DNA from: Pseudoscleropodium purum
Lineage: Eukaryota > Streptophyta > Bryopsida > Hypnales > Brachytheciaceae
Assembly (NCBI GenBank): GCA_963969395.1
Contig: OZ017796.1
Span: forward strand, 11,162,501 to 11,226,500
Reading direction: 5' to 3'
Length of the DNA stretch: 64,000 bases
Shown here piece by piece: positions 24,362-36,283 of this stretch (position 1 is the stretch's first letter; every line of letters starts with the position of its first letter). The notes beneath the pieces are model-generated. The model was not told the origin of the DNA, ran no database searches, and saw nothing but the letters and a program-made list of their open reading frames with translations. The position numbers were made by a program, and so were the translations under genes.

Positions 24362-27300
24362 TTTTTTTGACACAAATAAAGGAGTAACCTTTATTGCAAG
24401 GATAGAAATACAAAACCCAGCTGTAAACGGCCTAGGAAACAGGGTCAACAAAAGAAGTCAATACTAATCTAAATTAGTATAAGTGGAGGCTAGGGCAGAG
24501 CGGCAAAGCCGCTCAGCCTTGGCAAGAAAATCTAATGCGGTACAAAGACAAAACCGGCTTGAGGCCTAGCTAGGGACCATTGGGGACTACCGTTCACTAT
24601 CAATGCAATAACACCATTCCTGCACCATCTTGTGTTGAACCGCTTCTAAGCCACTCGCGCCGTATCTAGTTGCTTCATAATTGCGACCTTAATTTTTTTC
24701 CATTCCACCCAACTATAATCCATAAGATCCAACCAAATCCGTTGAAGTTGCTTGACTTAGCTCCAAAGGGTGTTGTTGAAGACCGCATCATTACGTTTGA
24801 TCCAAAGTGACCACAAAATAGTCAATCATAAAAATGACCAAATACCACTAATAGTATTGAACTGGTGAGGAACTCTGTCCAAAAAGATGCCTTACTTCCA
24901 AGTCAATGGGCGCCAAGGGCCCGATGCATCCTTTGAAGTGACAAGGGTGGTGATGATATGTATACTCCATTACCAAACTTGTTGGGTTGATGGGCATTTC
25001 TAAAAAAACAACCAATGAAGGACCGATTCATGGGAATTTCGTGGACACACTAGACAGCCAATTGGAAGGGCATTGTGAATGTGTCCACGCTATGCGTTGA
25101 CCGCAACTGCTCTATGCTACACCAACCACATAAGCCTTGCCTCCTTACGAGCTCTCTATTTTGTCCATACAATCCGCCATCTAAGCCTAAATGAAAGAGG
25201 AAGCACTCCTTGCCACTTACGCAAGATCACATCTAGGATTATATGTTTAGCATCCAATAATTCACATCCTAATTTTGTTGAATAATGGAGAAAGGGAATC
25301 GGACTATGAATTTTGAACCAAGACAGTCGTTGTGGATCCCATTCAAGCCTGTCTACACGTCCAAAATACAAGTGGGTACGGGACTTTGCAACTCCCCGTA
25401 TAATACTGGAGACATGAATCTTATGAAATGCTTCTTGACAACAAATTGGAGGAAGGTTGTGGCAGATAAGTGGGGTCTTTGGAACACATGGGATGATTGT
25501 ACCTGACATCAGCAAGGCCAACCAGGTGGTAAGGTCACTAAGAAGTGCCCATCTCTCCATTGGACCTCCAATCGGTATAGAAAGACCCAAGTGAAACTGT
25601 AGGACCGGCTCGGGTGTGTCAGACTGCTCGTTCGAGAAACAACCCGACCATTTGTCCTTTTGGGGTTCGAGAAGACGGGCCGTAAGTAAGTTACTCCATA
25701 CTGCTTGAAGGGACCGGGTAGCAGTATTCCACGCACCCCTTTCTTCAAACAAGATACCAAATTGAGTTGATGCCTCATTGCTAGAGAGGAACTGTGTGCC
25801 CGTCCATACATGCCGAAGCATGTGGAGTCCTGTCTTGTGGAGCTAAGCCGCTCGCTTGCGTACAAAGCCTGAGCCGATTTGTGAGGAAAATACTGACCAC
25901 AAGAAGGACTCACTCAGTAGCTCCTTTGGTAACATTGGTTGAGACGGCACTAAGTTCCCCACCATTTGCCGCCATGTTGACCCAACTCAAGTCCACGTCT
26001 TTGACCCTTGTTTTGCTTGGAAGTAAGGAAGTGTGAAGTATTCAAGGTTAGGTGACCAGTTCCCCCAACTATAGGGCTGGAAGTGAGAGAATCTGAATCT
26101 CAGTAAGACATGTAGGTTAGATGAGTTCGGTTTGCATGCTTTGAGTATCCATTTAGACATAAGGGCTATCAAGGCATCAATTGGGTGAACTAAGCCCAAT
26201 CCTCCTTTGTTCTTATCTTGACAACATTGAAGCCATGCAGCCTTTACTCGTGAGCAATGGAGAGAACCAGACCACATGTAGTTCTGTATTGCACTCTTAC
26301 ATTTATTCACTTCGAAGACCGTGTTTGTCCATATGGCTAGAATAATACAATGAAGACAATAACACGTGGTTAACAACTACCAAGCAGCCTGTTGTATTAA
26401 TCCTAGCTATACACTAAAACTCTAGTTTGAGGTATATTTTATCAAAGAGGAATTTGTCAACATCAGAAGTGTCAAGTGTCAAACCAAAAATGGAGCTCAG
26501 TAGCTTACTAATGTCACCTACATCTACCCATGAGATCTTAAGTTGGTCTGTCCATTTTGGACGTCTTTGACCATCTTGAGACTACCAGTAACCACTGGAT
26601 TTTTTCCAATTCAATATCAATCCAGAGCCTACACAAAAGTTGTTAAGGATATAGATTGTACCTCTAATTGCGTCTTCTTCTCCAAGTAGTGTCATAGATG
26701 TGTCATCTGCATATTGGGCCATGACTTGTTGTCTATCTTCTACAAGGAGTTTAATCCCTTTGATAGTGCCTTCAAGGGTGCCAAGCTTGACCATAGAGTT
26801 TAGGACTTTTGTGACAAGAAGAAACAAGTACAAGGCTAAGGGACATCCTTGGTAGACTCCTTTCTAAAGTTGAAAGGAGGAAGAATGAACCCCATTGACT
26901 TTCACCGAGGCTTGGGCATTTTGAAACAAGAGTTTAACCATAGCTATGAATTCCTTTGGAAATCCCATGGTAGCCATCAATCTAAAGAGGAAGCCAAGGT
27001 CCACCATGTCATAGGCTTTGCTAAAGTCTAGTTTCAAGAATACCACAGGTTGTCCAGAATGGACTGCCCAATCCAAGGTTTCATAAGTTAGCAAAATGTT
27101 GTCCAAGATGAATCTCATTGGCAAAAAGGTTGATTGATCAAAGAAGATAATTTCCATCAGAACTGGTTGTAGACGTAGTTGAAGGGCCTTGGCATAGATT
27201 TTATAAGCCACGTTCAACAGTGTGATAGGCCGTTAGTTGGAGAGTTTTGTCTTTTCCCTACCTTTGTGTATCAACGAGATATGGCCCTTAGTGATACCAG

Positions 27301-28852
27301 GGGGCATAGTTTCTGACCTAATTGCCTCAGTGATCATGGTGAGATAATTGTCCTTAATTACGTCCCATTAGTATTTAAAAAACCTAGTAATCATCCCATT
27401 TGGGCCAGGGGCTTTGTTTGTATCTATCCCCTTCAGTGCTGCTTTGAATTCTTCCATACCAATGGGCCTTTTGAGAGAATTTTGTAAGGCTTGGGACACC
27501 CTCCACGAGACACCTCTAAAGCAGAAGCTCTTGACTCCCTCTTGAGCTTGAGATGGGGGCATAGCCGTATAAAGAGTGGTATAATATTTTGAACAAATTT
27601 ATTTAAGTTTGACTTGCTCAAAGTGTAAGGTACCATTTGTTGCTTCCGGTAGCAAAATTCAAGTGCCCACTCCTCGATCTTTGTAAGATTAGAAAAACTC
27701 CTAGGAGCAAGTATCACCAACTTTCTTCCACCTGAATCAGTTCTAAATTTTGAGGCCTACAATGTGGATATTCTCTATTTAACCGAGCTACTCTCTAAGT
27801 TTGCTAAGTCTTTCCTACAATAAGCTACTAGTAGGCTCTGCTTGAAGGGCCTCTACTACTTCTGCTAATTGTGAGCGAAGATGTGCTTTGACTATTCTCT
27901 GAGACTTAGCTTCATCCACACAATAGCCCTTGTAAAACTTCACCACTTGACGCATTTTCCAAAAGAAGCCACGATTGGGGTTTGATGCCCAAATGTGTTC
28001 AACTCAAATCTTGACAATTGACACCTCTAGGTATCTAGCACTCATCTTGTATGATGACTTCCTAGGGGGAGATGCTTGGAGGATGAATTTCCCCCAAACT
28101 GGTAGGTGGTTAGAGTGATTGCTATCGCCTCTAATAAAATATCCGGTAGTGGAGTTTGGTTGACCACCAGTCTGACTAGGTAAATAAATGCGGTCCAGTC
28201 TAGCTAAAATCCTCACCCCATCCATTTTGTAGTTGTCCCATGTAAACTAAATGGGGTTGGATCTAGGAAAGTGGTCACATAGGTTAAGTGCTCCAAGTAG
28301 TTGATTAAAAATCCCTCATTTGGCCTGTGAGGCAAGTTTTCTACACCAATTCGACTTGTCACTACGTGACTCAACAAAGTTCCAATCTCCACAAAAAAAA
28401 CCATTGGCAATTATTGGAGAGGTCTGATAGTAATTCACCCATAATTTGACTCATTCTCTCTTAATTGTGGACACATATACGTTCAAAATTACGATATCAC
28501 CTCTTGGTGTGCCACTAAGTCAGACCCACTGAGCCTTGCCACAACGTGAGAACCCTAATGCAGTCACAAGATGTTGTGAAGTAGGGCATATCCATAAGCA
28601 CACACACCCTTTCCCAACTCGTGCATCACCTATGCCATGTCCATATCCTATGGTAGCCTCCTTCCCAAAAAATTTGGTCCAAAGCCAAATGGCCTTTCCA
28701 AAATCAATCAATCATGTCCCTCTAAGCTTATGTTCTTGAAAACATAAGAATTCTAAGCTAGAGAGCATTGTCTAATAATAATTTTTGATTATATCCCATT
28801 TCCTCGTGCCATTAACCCCTTGGAGGTTTTGTGATAAGATTGTGACTTTCAT
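24362..28852 (-). pseudogene. Dead L1-type LINE retrotransposon (ORF2: endonuclease, reverse transcriptase, zf-RVT)
   Basis: Reading leftwards, the ORF2-like coding region begins near 28852 with MKVTILSQNLQGVNG, typical of an L1 apurinic endonuclease start. It continues with GDWNFVES near 28380 and ILARLDRIYLP near 28190. The reverse transcriptase follows: KGIDTNKAPGPNGMI (about 27400), FLKLDFSKAYDMVDL with the first catalytic Asp (about 27030), and AQYADDTSMTL holding the YADD box (about 26700). Then come KGGLGLVHPIDALIALMSKW and a C-terminal CGWC zinc-knuckle region near 25120. The T-run at 24360-24369 is the poly(A) tail seen in reverse. Many frameshifts and stops make it inactive. No ORF1 is recognised to the right. 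Confidence 0.88.
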
Positions 28853-29482
28853 ATCAAACAATAGAAGATGATGGAAATATCAATGGACCCTGTGGTGCCT
28901 CTCTTACTCCGTCTTCCCTTGGTGTAGCGGAGCCGTACAATAATCACTAAAGATGCAGTGATTGTTGTACGTATAGTTCAAATATGGTAAACAGACTACT
29001 TCACACAGGAATGAGGAATCAACAATCTTTAGTGTCACTTTGCATGCATCTTCAGTTGAGCCTTGGTGCACGTCAACAACCTTGAAAATCAATTTCTTTA
29101 AATTGACAGTATTCCATTACTTTGTTACCTTTCAGAGCACTAATCTTGAAATATAAATCCATAATTGTCCTAAATGTTAGACCTTTATCTAAAGGAATTG
29201 GAATTGCCCCACTGTAATGAAATTGATGTTCTTGGGTGGAAATCAAAACTTAACCCTTTGACTTGTCCAGAGGGTAGTCCAATTAAAGGTGAATCAAGCA
29301 TCTTCTTGAAGCAAGATATGGGTTTGTTACTCTGGTTGATTGAATTGACCAAAGATTATAAGCTCTGGGTATACTATAGTAAAAAGAGAGTAGTGCTTTC
29401 ACTTTGCAACCTATATTCACTATTGAAGTGGGTCTAGTAGGTTTGAATCCACTGAAAGGGAAGGCAACTAGTCACTCCCAGT
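28853..29482. other. LINE 5' flank and low-copy repeat
   Basis: No ORF1-like LINE sequence is seen to the right of the endonuclease start. About 29245-29450 resembles 3290-3500 (for example ATTCACTATTGAAGTGGGTCT). A short plus-strand ORF at 29174-29437 has no recognised domain. Confidence 0.35.
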
Positions 29483-29809
29483 CAGGGTTGACACGACGTC
29501 CAGACGTTCGGGATGTCCGGACACGGACGTTGTGTCCGCAGCGTCCGCTGACATTCGCGGTCCCGGCGGACGCAGCGTCCGCCTGTCCCCCGTCCGCCCC
29601 GTCCGCCCATCCGTCCGCCCGATTACGGCTGTCCGATCGACGCGCGGACTGATCTGGTCCGCATGATCTGGGCGTCCGCCTCGGGCGGTCGGGCCGTCCG
29701 CCCCGCCCGTCCGCTTTCCGACGGCGATCGGGACGCTGCGTCCGCTAGCGTCCGGACGTCCAGAAAACGGACACTATTTTGGGGCGGACGTTGAGATTCG
29801 TCAACCCTA
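29483..29809 (+). mobile_element. GC-rich hAT-type miniature element B, 327 bp
   Basis: It starts CAGGGTTGACACGACGTCC and ends GAGATTCGTCAACCCTA, with a perfect 8-bp target duplication CTCCCAGT (29475-29482 and 29810-29817). Its left subterminal part matches 32733-32840 and its right part matches 42541-42692, so it is an internally deleted derivative. The last base is A where the other copies have G. Confidence 0.93.
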
Positions 29810-29819
29810 CTCCCAGTCC

Positions 29820-30640
29820 ATGCTGACCTTTGTGCTTTCTTGGGAATTACACGGTCCGGACTATAATTATCGTAGCACTGTACTACATCATCCGGAGGGC
29901 CTGAACATTAGGTATATTCGCGATCCACGTGAGGTCGGTGTGCATTGAACTGAAACCTGCAGCTGCTTAATTACTTACCCAGAACTAGCTGTTTCCAGCA
30001 ATTCGATGTCAGGATCTTGTGAAGTCGCAGAACTAGCTGCATGTTTCCAGCAATTTGCGATCAATGTCAAGATCAAGAGACTGAAATGTCAATGTCATTA
30101 AATTGGCGATCGATGTTCCAATACTTGGCACCTTTTAGATGACGTTTTCTGAAACATGAATGATGAATCCATACCTGTATGTACTAAATGGTAGAACTTT
30201 ATATATGAACATACAAATTACAATTTTTGGAGTTGAAATCGCATCAATTAAAACAAAATTGACGTATTGAAGAGTAGAAATTAAATCCTTGCAAAATTGT
30301 GGTAGTACAGCATTTTAATTAATATCTACAGATCAATTGAACTTTTGAAAATTGCAAGCAGACATGTTGTGAAATAATATATGTTTACCCAATTTCTATT
30401 ACTAAGATCATTATCAAGTTCTTAGATTTCAAGAATACATCCGGATTCAAAGTCCTTCGTTTTGGAGCCCTGTTTTCGTTCGATCGGAGCTGCAAATGAT
30501 TGATGATTGAAGTTGATTTCTATAAACTAGGAATTGAAGCTGATTTCTGTAGCTAGTAGGACTAATAAAATTTAAAATGAGGTGCTTCACATTGACGACC
30601 TTAGCTTGGTCAAATTGCTCTAACTAGCAATTGATCGAGC
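29820..30640. other. Gene-poor stretch with similarity to 48.4 and 49.3 kb
   Basis: About 30090-30160 (TTCCAATACTTGGCACCTTTT, then TTTTCTGAAACA) matches 48391-48440 closely, and 49340-49400 more weakly. No intact ORF is found, so it is probably a decayed gene or transposon segment present three times in the window. Confidence 0.4.
29979..30076. repeat. Two-unit tandem duplication, about 48 bp period
   Basis: CAGAACTAGCTG...TTTCCAGCAATT...ATGTCA occurs twice in tandem. The second unit carries a small insertion (CATG) after CTAGCTG. No gene is associated. Confidence 0.6.
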
Positions 30641-30895
30641 TACATTTCATAACCGGAAGCGGTCCAGTTATGTTGCTAATGCTTCCAATGTATGAAACTT
30701 CAATGCCGAATTGCTCATTGTTTTGATTTGAGACGGTTTGCATTTCTGCTTTCCAAGTTCATATCTAGTCTGACGTGGCCTGAAGACTCAGACATCGTTC
30801 CAATTATATTCTGGTACTATTGCGAATTCCAACTGAATGGAGCATTGGCATCATTCCAGCTCATATATGCTAGCAATAATTTTAATATATGACGC
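30640..30895 (+). pseudogene. Decayed fragment related to the membrane-protein gene at 46377-47477
   Basis: Frame 1 from 30670 gives YETSMPNCSLF, then a stop, then FETV. This parallels VYNFSMSDCSLFRNEAV in the intact protein. A shifted frame then reads SLTWPEDSDIV..WYYCEFQLNGALASFQL, paralleling FGVWPEAIAGVQFHYCCEYQPNGALSTFEL. One stop and at least one frameshift break it, and only about 70 of 366 residues are covered. It is on the opposite strand from the intact gene and about 16 kb away. This is a duplicated relic; the family function is unknown. Confidence 0.75.
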
Positions 30896-31009
30896 GGACT
30901 GATAGCAGTTTTAAGCCACCTGATCGGAGGCACCGAGAAGAGTGACTTCGGCTGAGCTGTGGTTCGTCACATGTTCCATTGGCTATTTTGTGATTTTGTT
31001 AACAAAATG

Positions 31010-31206
31010 CAGGGTTGACGAATCTCTACATCTGCCCGAAAAAGGCGTCCGTAACCTGGACGCAAGCGGACGCAGCGTCCCTCCCGCCGTCGGAAGGCGG
31101 ACGGGCAGGGCAGATGGATGGAGTGGACAGGGCGGGCGGGGCGGGGTGGACGGGGTGGACAGGGCGGGCGGGGCAGACCGGTGGACCGGCGAACAAGGCG
31201 GACGAT
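31010..31206 (-). mobile_element. Truncated GC-rich hAT element C (one end only)
   Basis: It begins CAGGGTTGACGAATCTCTAC, the right-hand terminus in reverse orientation, followed by GGCGTCCGTAACC and dense GGCGGAC repeats. The opposite terminus is missing: beyond about 31206 the sequence returns to ordinary composition. The 8 bp outside the end are ACAAAATG, with no matching copy nearby. Confidence 0.8.
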
Positions 31207-32732
31207 GTTGTCATATTGAGAGGAGTTTGCTTTGGGAAATCACAGGGATTTTGACTGCTGCTAGAAATGACTTGAGGGTAGGGTTTCTAGCTTGATCTTG
31301 TCTCGAACCTTGAATCTTCAATAGGATGTCTTCTCGTACATTTGCACCTTGAATCTTCAACACGCTGTCTCCTCGAACCTCAAATCTTCAACTTTCTTGA
31401 ATCAGCTCTATGTTGGCCTATCATGTTATGGTTCTAGGGGTTCAAGGGTCAAGGAAGGGATAAGATCCTACAAGATACAGGACGGGTAGAACGGACGGCA
31501 AACCACGAGCTGAACCGTCCGTGAATATGGCTCCTAAACTTTCAAATTCACGGTCTATTGGTGATCAATCCAGTCTCACCGTGAGAATGACATAAGATTC
31601 AACCATGTGGGCCATCAACCTCACTTCGTTGCCCATGATACAAAATGGAGTAAGGTCATGTACGCAATGTTAGGCCAAACCCGCAAACAAGGTTTACAAT
31701 GCAAAAAATTGACAAAGCCACATGTCCACCATACAAATTGACAATGAGCCTCCAAATCTGGCTTGGAATAACAGAGCCACAAGCCACAACATAGACTAGG
31801 TTCTTGCGGGGTAAGTCTTCACTCGACTCTTCAATTCTTCACTTCAATCTTTTAACCTTCCAATCGTCTCTTTCACCCTCTTGTAAATTAGCAATATTAA
31901 AATGGGCACCTAAAACGTTCTAAAGTTTCACTTTAGGTAAGAGATAGCTCTTTTGAAAGCTAATACAATAAGCTTTGATGCATCAAAATTTCACTTGAAA
32001 CAAAGCTACTGCCTACGAGTTATGTGCTCTCAAAGATCTCCTACATGCAATTCTAGCGGTAGTACACTACTTCGCCTTTCTCTTTATAACTTGAGATAAA
32101 AACATGGTAATGATAAGTTTGATAGCTTGATAGAAAGCTAGCAACAAGATCTATATTCTCCTTGATTTTCACTTTGTTTTAACAATTTTTGTGACTCTAG
32201 GAGAGGCACAAAGTCTTTGCTCCTCCTTTTGGGTAGCAACAGACTACTCCTCACTCAAAAGGCTATAAAATTCACATACAATATTGAAATCAAGTCAAAA
32301 TACCGCCAAAAGAAGCGCAACACCACCATGTATAACTCCACCAAATTTTGTATTCAAATTCGTCTTCAGCAACATACAACAACACAACAAAGTTTCGATT
32401 TTTTCCACTTCAGCACACCACACTCACACCAATGTCGACCCGAGAGAGGAGAGAATCTCTCCCCCCTTCTCCTTCCACATGGGCGACATCAGCCTATGTG
32501 AGCATCTATTTTCCTATAGGCTCCCTAAAACTCTACTCTTTCTAAATTCCAAATGCTTCTTAGGTCCATTAATCCCAAAGTCAACAAAAGGAAGTAACAC
32601 AATCAACTACTTTCATCTAATGTGAATAAAATTTAATTGGTGGTAGTCAAAAATTCTAAAACAAAGGCTAAAATACATTACCTTAACACTACAAAATCTA
32701 ATTTCAAAATCATTTGTTTTACACACTTAAGA
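31207..32732. other. Gene-free stretch left of the large hAT element
   Basis: About 31300-31400 holds three loose repeats of CTTGAATCTTCAA. Several short ORFs lie around 32217-32625 but none is recognisable. There is no Copia reverse transcriptase, RNase H or LTR here, which matters because an intact insertion into the Copia element would place them here. Confidence 0.4.
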
Positions 32733-33294
32733 AAGGGTTGACACGATGTCCGGACGCGGTCGCTGTGTCCGAAGCGTCCGCTGACATTCGCGGTCCCCGC
32801 GGACGCAGCGTTCGCCTGTCACCCCGTCCGTCCGCCCCGCCCGTCCACTTTGATGGCCCTATTTCCCCTGACCGCCCTACCCAAACTGCCCCACGGTCAC
32901 TCCCTTAATCTTTAAACAATTAAATGTTAAATAAAGTGCAATGGTTCGCGATTTGTCATTAAAACAATGTCTCTTATAAGTTGAAAGATTATAAAGTTTG
33001 ACCATGAGTCCATGATAGTCTTGAAACTATGAAAAAATTCCAATTCATTTTCAGAAGGCAAACTAAAAAAATTTGTGACTTCAAATATATATATATACTA
33101 TTTAAAAAATCAAAATCAACACAAATACAAACATAATCAATATGGGCAAAATGTATTCAATTTAATGTAGAATACCATACATTGTGCACATTTGGCTAAT
33201 TGCACATATAATTTTTTCCATTCCAACTCTATATTTCTAAACTAATTTTTAATGCCTATATAACTTATTCAACTACTACTTCTGCACTACCAAT

Positions 33295-34788
33295 CTAATA
33301 TAAATGGCGGAAATGTTCATCTGGCATCGGCCAACGATATGTATTAGAAAATCGCGTAATCACATGGGCCAAACTAGTATTTTCATCGTCAGTCTTCGAA
33401 GAAATGCGCTTCAAGTAAACATAAAACACTTTTGCAAAGTCATGAAAGGCAAATTGTGTCGCACTAGGTGTTTTTCGTAGCACGTTGAAATACGCCTCTG
33501 ACATGTTGTTTCCATTCATCCGCCGAGCAATTTTTCGAATGGCATACTCTTCCGACTTACGTGAATACATCGGAATGACTTCCACATCTGCACCTGCTTT
33601 ATGCAAATATGCAATACGTGGATCCACCCACCATCTCTTCTGCAAAGTCTGTTTCATCTCATGTGTTGATGTAAATGTGTACAAAGACTTCATTGGCTGA
33701 GAAGCTAAGGTGGTCATGCCCCAATCGCAAACCCCAATATACACACGTGACTCATCCTCTGGAAAATGCAACAAGATGTTGTCCGGAGAAAGATCATTGT
33801 GCAAATGTCCAGCAAGATGCACTGCATACATTATATGCATAAACGCCCATGTCAACTCCGTGCGCTTCTTCCGATATCGCCCTAAACGGTGAGCTTTTAC
33901 AACCTCCTCTTCGGTTGGATTTGTATACATCAAATGGATTTGAATGTTGTCTGGATAGTCCTTATTTGTATTCAACATTTGTCGAAGAGTTCCACCATTC
34001 CACCAATACGCATAACTTTCACACGTCGTTCCGTGCACTGCAGCAAATCGTATCACACCCGCGTGTGGAATTCGAACAACCATTGATTCGTTTTGATGTT
34101 CTAACTTTGCAAGATCGGGTCGAGTTTGGTGGTGAATGGATTTCTTTGCTGCAAACTCCCAATAAGGAAGTATTCCTGGACATCCTTCAATACGAACCTT
34201 TCGAATCGTTGCATATCCACCTCTCATCGTTCTATCATCAACAGCAATCACGCGTGCTGTATCTGGAAGTGCTATGAGGTGCCGTTTGTTCCTTTCCGCT
34301 TCAGCAACTTCATCATTACTTTTCCACCAACCAATTGAACCAACTCAATTGTGCTTTTTGGCGAATGGAGCACATCGCCCCCTAAACAAGTCCGCTTTCA
34401 GAATCACTTCTTCAAACTGGGCGTCATTGGGTCGATATTCCTTGCTATATTTAACCAAAATGACTTTGGAATTCCACAAGGCGTCATGAACCTTGTTCTC
34501 CAAACATTTGGTGAAGTACGCTTTATCCATTTCGTCATGTCACTTTGCCACATTCAATGCATCCAACAACATCTGTGTCATGTCTACCTTGAATTTAGAC
34601 ACGCACTCCTCTTGATATCTGATGTACTTATTGTCTAAAGACAATGTTGTTTCCGATTCATAAAATTGAACGATGCGCTCAATCATGAATTTTTTGCATT
34701 CCTCCGAAGGACTTTGGCGAGCTACTTCCAAGTTTGATGGTCCCTCTCCATGTTTAAACTTCGCAACCTTCTTCTTCCCCTTCGTCAT
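33295..34788 (-). pseudogene. Divergent protein kinase carried by the hAT-type element, two in-frame stops
   Basis: One reading frame of about 497 codons runs from MTKGKKKVAKFKHGEG at 34788 to the stop at 33295. It is interrupted only by TGA codons at 34540-34542 and 34345-34347. The N-terminal 170 residues are helical and lysine-rich with no recognised domain. The kinase domain follows: a glycine-loop-like GGYATIR (about 190), AAKK with the candidate ATP lysine (about 214), YAYWWNGGTLRQML in the hinge area, the catalytic loop HNDLSPDN (about 330), and CDWG at the DFG position (about 354). HND rather than HRD makes it non-RD. It is divergently oriented to the transposase with a GC island upstream of its start. 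Whether it phosphorylates transposase or host proteins, or is passive cargo, is unknown. Confidence 0.8.
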
Positions 34789-34974
34789 CGTGAGAAATGA
34801 AATTGATATAGATGAAATTTTCTAATTTAAATGTGAATTCACGCGCAAATGTTAAAAAAACTGGCAACAAGGGGGCCCCAATAAACCACTCTTGCCTTGC
34901 CTCGGAAAGGAGCCAATGGAGGATGAACCACCAAGCTCTCCGCTCCACCTTGCATTCACAAGGGGCAAAGCAAA

Positions 34975-35310
34975 ATTAACAATGCGGACGGCCCGTCCGC
35001 CCCATCGGATGGCCCTAAACCGTCCGCCCCATCGGATGGCCCTAAACCGTCCGCCCAATCGGACGGATCGGCCGTCCGCCTCCCCGAAACCCTAGAGCCT
35101 CGTCCGCCCGATCGGACGGCCACGGGCGGACAAATCTGGCGTCCGCCCGATCGGACAATCCGGGGGGCGGACGCATCGGCCGTAACGGGGCGGATGGGTA
35201 TCGGGGTGGACGGGGCGGACAGGGCAGACGGCGGACAGGTATCGGGTGAACGGGGTCTGGGCGGATGGGGCGGACGGGTACGAGGGCGGACGGGGCGGTT
35301 TCACCCTAAA
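34975..35310 (-). promoter_or_regulatory. CpG-rich GTCCGCCC island upstream of the kinase
   Basis: Dense copies of GTCCGCCC/GGGCGGAC occur here, including a 27-bp tandem unit (starts 34994 and 35021; GTCCGCCCCATCGGATGG then CCCTAAACC). The island sits just 5' of the kinase start at 34788. It has the same motif as the element's termini, so it may serve both as promoter and as transposase-binding array. Both roles are inference. Confidence 0.5.
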
Positions 35311-35490
35311 GCGCTTCGACGTCTATATTTTGCACGATAAACAGAGGTCTTCATGGCACTGTATAGTCCAACTAACTTTTCATTCATTCAATGTAAAATT
35401 TGAAATTAGAAAAGGTAGCCTTCCTTTATGACCAAATTTATGAATTCTTGATAAATGATATTTTTGTACAAAGATATGAGCTAAACTGTG

Positions 35491-35584
35491 CAAAAATTCA
35501 CGAAAGGATTGCGACGTTTAATATATGTACCCAAAAATTCATGAAAGGATTGCGACCTTTAATATATGTACCCAAATATTCACG
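35491..35584. repeat. 41-bp tandem repeat
   Basis: The unit opens CAAAAATTCACGAAAGGATT and ends TTTAATATATGTACC. Copies lie at 35491-35531 and 35532-35572, followed by a partial third. Confidence 0.85.
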
Positions 35585-36200
35585 TTGCATTGTGTATAAA
35601 GCAATTGTAAGAAGGTAGTTGAATGAAAATTCTACTATTAAATTGAATTAGTTGACGTCTAATCACTTAGTAAACCGCTAAATGTCCAAGTCCTTGCAAG
35701 TGTGTTTTGGCTATCGAAAAAGAGCATGGACTTATAGTTATCTCCAATGAAGCAAATTGTTCTTTTTTCAAAATCTAACGGTATAGATGTCTAGCCCCTA
35801 AAGTTCTTTTCACTAAAAACACTTCAAAACTGCCATTAGTAGTGCAAATACCAAGTCTTGGAAGAAAAATACTTTGGGGCATATGTAACTATAGGATCTT
35901 GTAGTAAATTAGTTGGAAAAGATGTGGAATAAAATTTTAGACAAATCCACCATTTGGATTGTAAGATATTAGATATTGAATGTTTCATTTAAGGGGGCTA
36001 CTCAATTATGTCTATTAATGAACAATTGGTAGGCTAACAAACCTAACTTAGCATGTATTTTAATGTTTGTTGCAATTGTTTTAGGAATATTATAACATAA
36101 TACTATTATAATATTCTTATAAATGATATAATACTAAATCATTTTAAAATCAACAACATTCGAACACAATCTATTAATCTTGTCTTCCATACTCCTTTAA

Positions 36201-36202
<2 letters not shown>

Positions 36203-36279
<77 letters not shown>
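36203..36279. repeat. (TA)n microsatellite
   Basis: An almost perfect TA dinucleotide run of about 77 bp, likely to be polymorphic in length. Confidence 0.95.

Positions 36280-36283
<4 letters not shown>

Noticed and set aside
29483..29809. Regular GTCCGCCC repeats as a possible CRISPR-like array
   Set aside because: Units have no constant length and no unique spacers, and the block is bounded by hAT termini and an 8-bp duplication. This is eukaryotic DNA.
33849..34277. Plus-strand ORF of 142 codons opposite the kinase
   Set aside because: Shadow of the minus-strand kinase frame. It has no domain.
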